The notes under the pieces were generated by a model. That model was not told the DNA's origin. It was given only the letters and a program-made list of their open reading frames with translations, and searched no databases. The position numbers were made by a program, and so were the translations under genes. Source: CAYJEQ01 sp964369235 (GTDB taxonomy: Bacteria; Bacillota; Clostridia; Oscillospirales; Ruminococcaceae). From it: a DNA stretch of 34,536 nt. The stretch covers positions 1 to 34,536 of the forward strand of contig CAYJEQ010000020.1 of the NCBI GenBank assembly GCA_964369235.1, given 5' to 3'. Shown here in pieces: positions 31,863-34,536 of this stretch (positions are counted from its first letter, which is position 1; the number at the start of each line of letters is the position of its first letter).

Positions 31863-31896
31863 AAAGCCTTCCATCATTTCGGTGGAAGGCTTTTTT
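31863..31896 (+). terminator. Rho-independent terminator after the FMN-type lipoprotein gene
   Basis: A perfect 10-bp stem AAGCCTTCCA/TGGAAGGCTT, with a 9-nt loop including TTTCGG, runs into TTTTTT. It lies 36 nt after the stop. Confidence 0.95.
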
Positions 31897-31976
31897 AGTT
31901 ATAGTAGAAAAGTTGTGGCGAATTTATATTACCGCAGAATAGTTTTTCTGTTATATAGACTTCACTTATAAAGATA

Positions 31977-32006
31977 GGGCTAATTTCCTTATAAGGAAAT
32001 TAGCCC
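31977..32006. repeat. Perfect 30-nt palindrome in the convergent intergenic region
   Basis: GGGCTAATTTCCTTA and its exact complement, with no loop. One more A/T pair extends it. It lies between the terminator at 31863 and the end of the LRR gene at 32160. It could terminate the minus-strand LRR transcript, but the tail on that strand (TATCTTTAT) is weak. The rest of the 332-nt gap shows nothing further. Confidence 0.7.
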
Positions 32007-32159
32007 TTATGGTTATGTAATTAAAAAACTTGTTCACAGCCTATTTATTATTCCCATAACTGGTAGCAAACTACTTATGGTGTTCGTAAATTTCTATTTG
32101 AAAGGTCTGAAAGGTTACAAAATCGGTAATCTCTTATTATTTGAAACCACTGTAAAATA

Positions 32160-33371
32160 CTATCTAGGATCATTATAGGGTTTACTGCTAAATCCTTTAT
32201 TTTCAAGAATACTAGTAAACCAATCTAAACAGTGTTTAGCTGTAGATGTAAAGAACTGCTTATCTCCTACTAAGGATATAAGTAGAGGGCTAAGACCATA
32301 GTATATCTTGATAAAGGCTCTACCTATAATACTTTTGGCAAGTACATTATCTCTAAATCTTCTTAAAACCCAAAGCTCTGGACAGTTATAACTGCCATAA
32401 ACAGCAGTGGCTATATAGCACCCCATTTTTTCTTTGATTTTTGGCATATTGGTGTTATCCAGTGCTTTGTGATAGGCTGTGCCTTTAAAATCCTTCCAGT
32501 CAAACTGTGGTGGATGGCTTATTTCCATTAGATTAAAGCATCCCTGAAAAGCATCGCTGGAAAGCTCTACTAAAGACTGAGGAAGTGTAACATGGTCAAG
32601 AGCTATACAGTTTGAAAATGCTTCACTGCCAATGCTTATAACCCCTTGAGGTACGGATAGATTATGTAGTTTAGCGCAACCCTCAAAAGCACTATCCCCT
32701 ATAGAAACAAGACTACTAGGCAGTGAAAGGTTTTCTAGATTATAACAATGGGCGAAAGCTTCCTTTTCAATAGACAGTACAGACATAGGTATCTCTATGT
32801 TAATAAGACTGTGACAACGGTTAAAAGCACCTGTATTAATAGTAGTTACACCCTCTGGTATCTTAATAGAGGTTAGTTTTACACAATCATTAAAAGCAGA
32901 AGATTTAATATCTCTTAAGGTTTCTGGCAGGGTAATCTCAGTAAGATTTCTACAGCCACTAAAAGCCCAAGGACCTATAGATGTAAGTTTACTAGATAAT
33001 TTAACTCTTTCTAGTTCACTACAGCCACCAAAAGACCAGTTGCCAATGTGGCGCACTGTGTCAGACATAATAATAGAGGTAATACCAGTACAACCACTAA
33101 AAGCAGTGTTTCCAATAGTAATAACTCCCTCTGGGATAACTACATTAGGGCTAGAGCCGTTATATTTACTTAAAGTCCCTGCAACTACAATAAAATCTAC
33201 AGGGGCACCTTCATTTTTATATACATTTACCACCGAGGCACTTATAGTGCTAGGTGTGTTTTTCTCTATGAAAAACTCAGTGCCACAATAGTCACATAGT
33301 GCAGTATCTTTAAAAGAGTCCACATCTACATTAGCACCACAGGTAGTACATTTAGCTGAGAATAAAGCCAT
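32160..33371 (-). CDS. Zinc-ribbon / leucine-rich-repeat / CFI-box protein
   Basis: 403 residues in three parts. First, a zinc ribbon with C8-x2-C11 and C26-x2-C29. Second, from about 65 to 300, some nine to ten 23-residue LRR_5 (BspA-like) repeats of the form 'I-G-x-x-A-F-x-G-C-x-x-L-x-x-I-x-L-P'. Third, C-Y-I-A-T-A-x-Y-G-S at 318-327 followed by 'LRRFRDNVLAKSIIGRAFIKIYYGLSP', the CFI-box C-terminal domain found on many clostridial zinc-ribbon proteins. There is no signal peptide, so unlike most BspA-type LRR proteins it should be cytoplasmic. The function is unknown; a protein-protein scaffold is the natural guess. It has a consensus promoter of its own and the SD GAAAGGA. Confidence 0.88.
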   Translation of the reverse strand: MALFSAKCTTCGANVDVDSFKDTALCDYCGTEFFIEKNTPSTISASVVNVYKNEGAPVDFIVVAGTLSKYNGSSPNVVIPEGVITIGNTAFSGCTGITSIIMSDTVRHIGNWSFGGCSELERVKLSSKLTSIGPWAFSGCRNLTEITLPETLRDIKSSAFNDCVKLTSIKIPEGVTTINTGAFNRCHSLINIEIPMSVLSIEKEAFAHCYNLENLSLPSSLVSIGDSAFEGCAKLHNLSVPQGVISIGSEAFSNCIALDHVTLPQSLVELSSDAFQGCFNLMEISHPPQFDWKDFKGTAYHKALDNTNMPKIKEKMGCYIATAVYGSYNCPELWVLRRFRDNVLAKSIIGRAFIKIYYGLSPLLISLVGDKQFFTSTAKHCLDWFTSILENKGFSSKPYNDPR

Positions 33372-33407
33372 AATTACAATGTCCTTTCGGTTAGTTTTAT
33401 TAGTGTA

Positions 33408-33436
33408 ATTATACCAAATATTAAATTTTATGTCAA
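33408..33436 (-). promoter_or_regulatory. Consensus sigma-A promoter of the LRR protein gene
   Basis: On the minus strand a perfect TTGACA (33436-33431), 17 nt, and a perfect TATAAT (33413-33408), about 37 nt before the start codon. Confidence 0.92.
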
Positions 33437-33616
33437 AGATACATTGTTATATAGTTAACACTATCTAAGTTACACTGGGTAACCCATATTAGCACATTGC
33501 TTTTTTTTACAGGTAAAATACTACTTAAATAGTATACAAAGACTAGAAGTACCAAAAAATAATATGAATATTTCGTATTTTTGTATGAAATAATAATAGT
33601 AATACTAGGTAGAATA

Positions 33617-33625
33617 TGTTATAAT
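33617..33625 (+). promoter_or_regulatory. Extended -10 promoter of the LytTR regulator gene
   Basis: TGT-TATAAT is a perfect extended -10. No good -35 is visible, which this promoter type tolerates. It lies downstream of the earliest in-frame ATG (33581), so a transcript from it can only be translated from the ATG at 33680. Confidence 0.7.
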
Positions 33626-33679
33626 CCTAAAGATTTAATGGAAAAAATTACAAATTATAAGAATGGAGGCAGTGGTTTA

Positions 33680-34405
33680 ATGTTAAAGATAGCTCACTGT
33701 GACGATAACAAGGCAGATCGTACACAGGTGATGATTGCTCTTACCCAGATAGAGGAGAGATGGGGTAAAGCCTTTGAGATATATTCTTTTGGCGATGGAG
33801 AGAGTTTGTGTAGAGATTTACATAATAATCATTATGATATTATACTACTAGATATCTGTATGGATAATGGAATGGATGGGATAGAGGTATCTAAAAAAAT
33901 CCGTAGTCTTGGTGTGGATAGTATGATAATATTTATATCCTCCTATGATAATAGATGGAGGGAGTTAATAGGTTTTAGAACTATAGGATTTATCGATAAG
34001 CCTGTTCAGGTAGAGAGATTAGAGGAAGAACTAATTAAAGCCTATAAAGCTATGAGAAAAGATGGGCAGAATATATTTTTATTTCATAATAAGGGGATAC
34101 CGAACCATATTCCTATAAGCGATATTGTATATTTTGAAAGTAGACGCAATCAGGTGTTTATATATACAACAAAAGAAAGTTATAGCTTTTATGATACTCT
34201 ATCAGCAGTATGGCAGAGATTAGCTATACATAAGCAGTTTATTATGCCCCATCGATCTTTTATATTTAATCTTAAATTTGTAAATATACAAGGGGATAAA
34301 ATAGAGATTAAAGCCACAGGTAAACAGATTAATATAGGAGCAAAATACCGTCAGGACACCTATGAGAGATATGTGGGATTTGTAGATAAGAGGTTTCTCA
34401 TATGA
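33680..34405 (+). CDS. LytTR-family response regulator (AgrA-like)
   Basis: Two-component regulator of 241 residues. The receiver domain (1-120) has acidic D8/D9, the phospho-acceptor Asp58 in 'DIILLDICMD' and Lys107 in 'GFIDKPVQ'. The LytTR DNA-binding domain (about 138-236) includes 'ISDIVYFESRRNQVFIYT' and 'FIMPHRSFIFNLKFV'. The frame is open back to 33581, but GGAGG (33665-33669) and the promoter position favour 33680. LytTR regulators usually control peptide signalling, bacteriocins or surface functions. It overlaps the next gene by 4 nt (ATGA). Confidence 0.93.
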   Translation: MLKIAHCDDNKADRTQVMIALTQIEERWGKAFEIYSFGDGESLCRDLHNNHYDIILLDICMDNGMDGIEVSKKIRSLGVDSMIIFISSYDNRWRELIGFRTIGFIDKPVQVERLEEELIKAYKAMRKDGQNIFLFHNKGIPNHIPISDIVYFESRRNQVFIYTTKESYSFYDTLSAVWQRLAIHKQFIMPHRSFIFNLKFVNIQGDKIEIKATGKQINIGAKYRQDTYERYVGFVDKRFLI

Positions 34406-34536
34406 TTACCAGAGAGTTAGAGATAGTATTATTTAGTTTTATTAATCTAATTAGTATTTATACTCAGCAGGATATGTTGTCCATATATCTAACTAGAAAA
34501 CCAAGAAATCTAGTTAGAAGCTCAATAATGTACGCA
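34402..34536 (+). CDS. Start of a probable membrane sensor kinase (partial, runs off the window)
   Basis: Forty-five codons with no stop, starting at an ATG that overlaps the stop of the LytTR regulator (ATGA). The peptide 'MITRELEIVLFSFINLISIY' is hydrophobic at about 8-20, like the first membrane segment of GHKL/AgrC-type histidine kinases, the usual partner in this arrangement. No kinase motif is reached before the window ends, so the identity is inferred from position. Confidence 0.6.
   Translation, partial: MITRELEIVLFSFINLISIYTQQDMLSIYLTRKPRNLVRSSIMYA

Noticed and set aside
33581..33679. Longer start for the LytTR regulator
   Set aside because: The extended -10 promoter lies inside this stretch, and the SD GGAGG points to the ATG at 33680.

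Overview
The window looks like a low-GC, motile, anaerobic Firmicute of class Clostridia. The signs are a tandem glycine riboswitch, a leucine T-box, the two-subunit glycine decarboxylase (GcvPA/GcvPB), a flgM-flgN-flgK-flgL-DUF6470-fliW-csrA block, sigma-28-like promoters, and a PadR/DUF2812 pair. Two runs of ten N (2912-2921 and 17716-17725) show a scaffolded draft or metagenome assembly. I cannot name the genus from the sequence.

Layout. (1) 84-2681, plus: a complete NitT/TauT/ThiY-type ABC importer (ATPase, permease, lipoprotein binder). (2) 3026-9978, minus: the glycine cleavage locus gcvT-gcvH-gcvPA-gcvPB behind a tandem glycine riboswitch with an intrinsic terminator. After a second terminator come lplA and lpdA, which lipoylate GcvH and reoxidise it. 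(3) 10320-12599, plus: a two-domain PPK2 polyphosphate kinase, a small DUF378 membrane protein and a GNAT acetyltransferase. (4) 12711-17669, minus: flagellar late genes flgM, flgN, flgK, flgL, DUF6470, fliW, csrA. (5) 17760-22276, minus: fliD, fliS, a FliT-like gene and a degenerate nucleotidyltransferase-like gene. Both flagellar transcripts have a candidate sigma-28 promoter of the form TTAA-N15-GNCGATA. (6) 22510-23481, plus: a PadR regulator and DUF2812 membrane protein under a strong promoter with a palindromic operator. (7) 23847-28960, minus: leuA-leuC-leuD-leuB behind a T-box leader with a CUC specifier. (8) 29039-34536: an orphan lipoprotein, a strongly expressed lipoprotein with three FMN-binding-like modules, a zinc-ribbon/leucine-rich-repeat/CFI-box protein, and a LytTR response regulator overlapping the start of a truncated gene.

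The most unusual signal is a roughly 90-nt element found twice. One copy lies between the glycine-riboswitch terminator and gcvT, the other between the T-box terminator and leuA. Both copies can fold into the same three-stem junction, and one stem differs completely in sequence while keeping its pairing. It is not explained by either riboswitch. The second is the lipoprotein at 30094-31827, whose C-terminal part is an ungapped 215-residue tandem duplication; each of its three modules ends in an E-x-x-A-[GT]-A-[TS] motif resembling a covalent flavinylation site.
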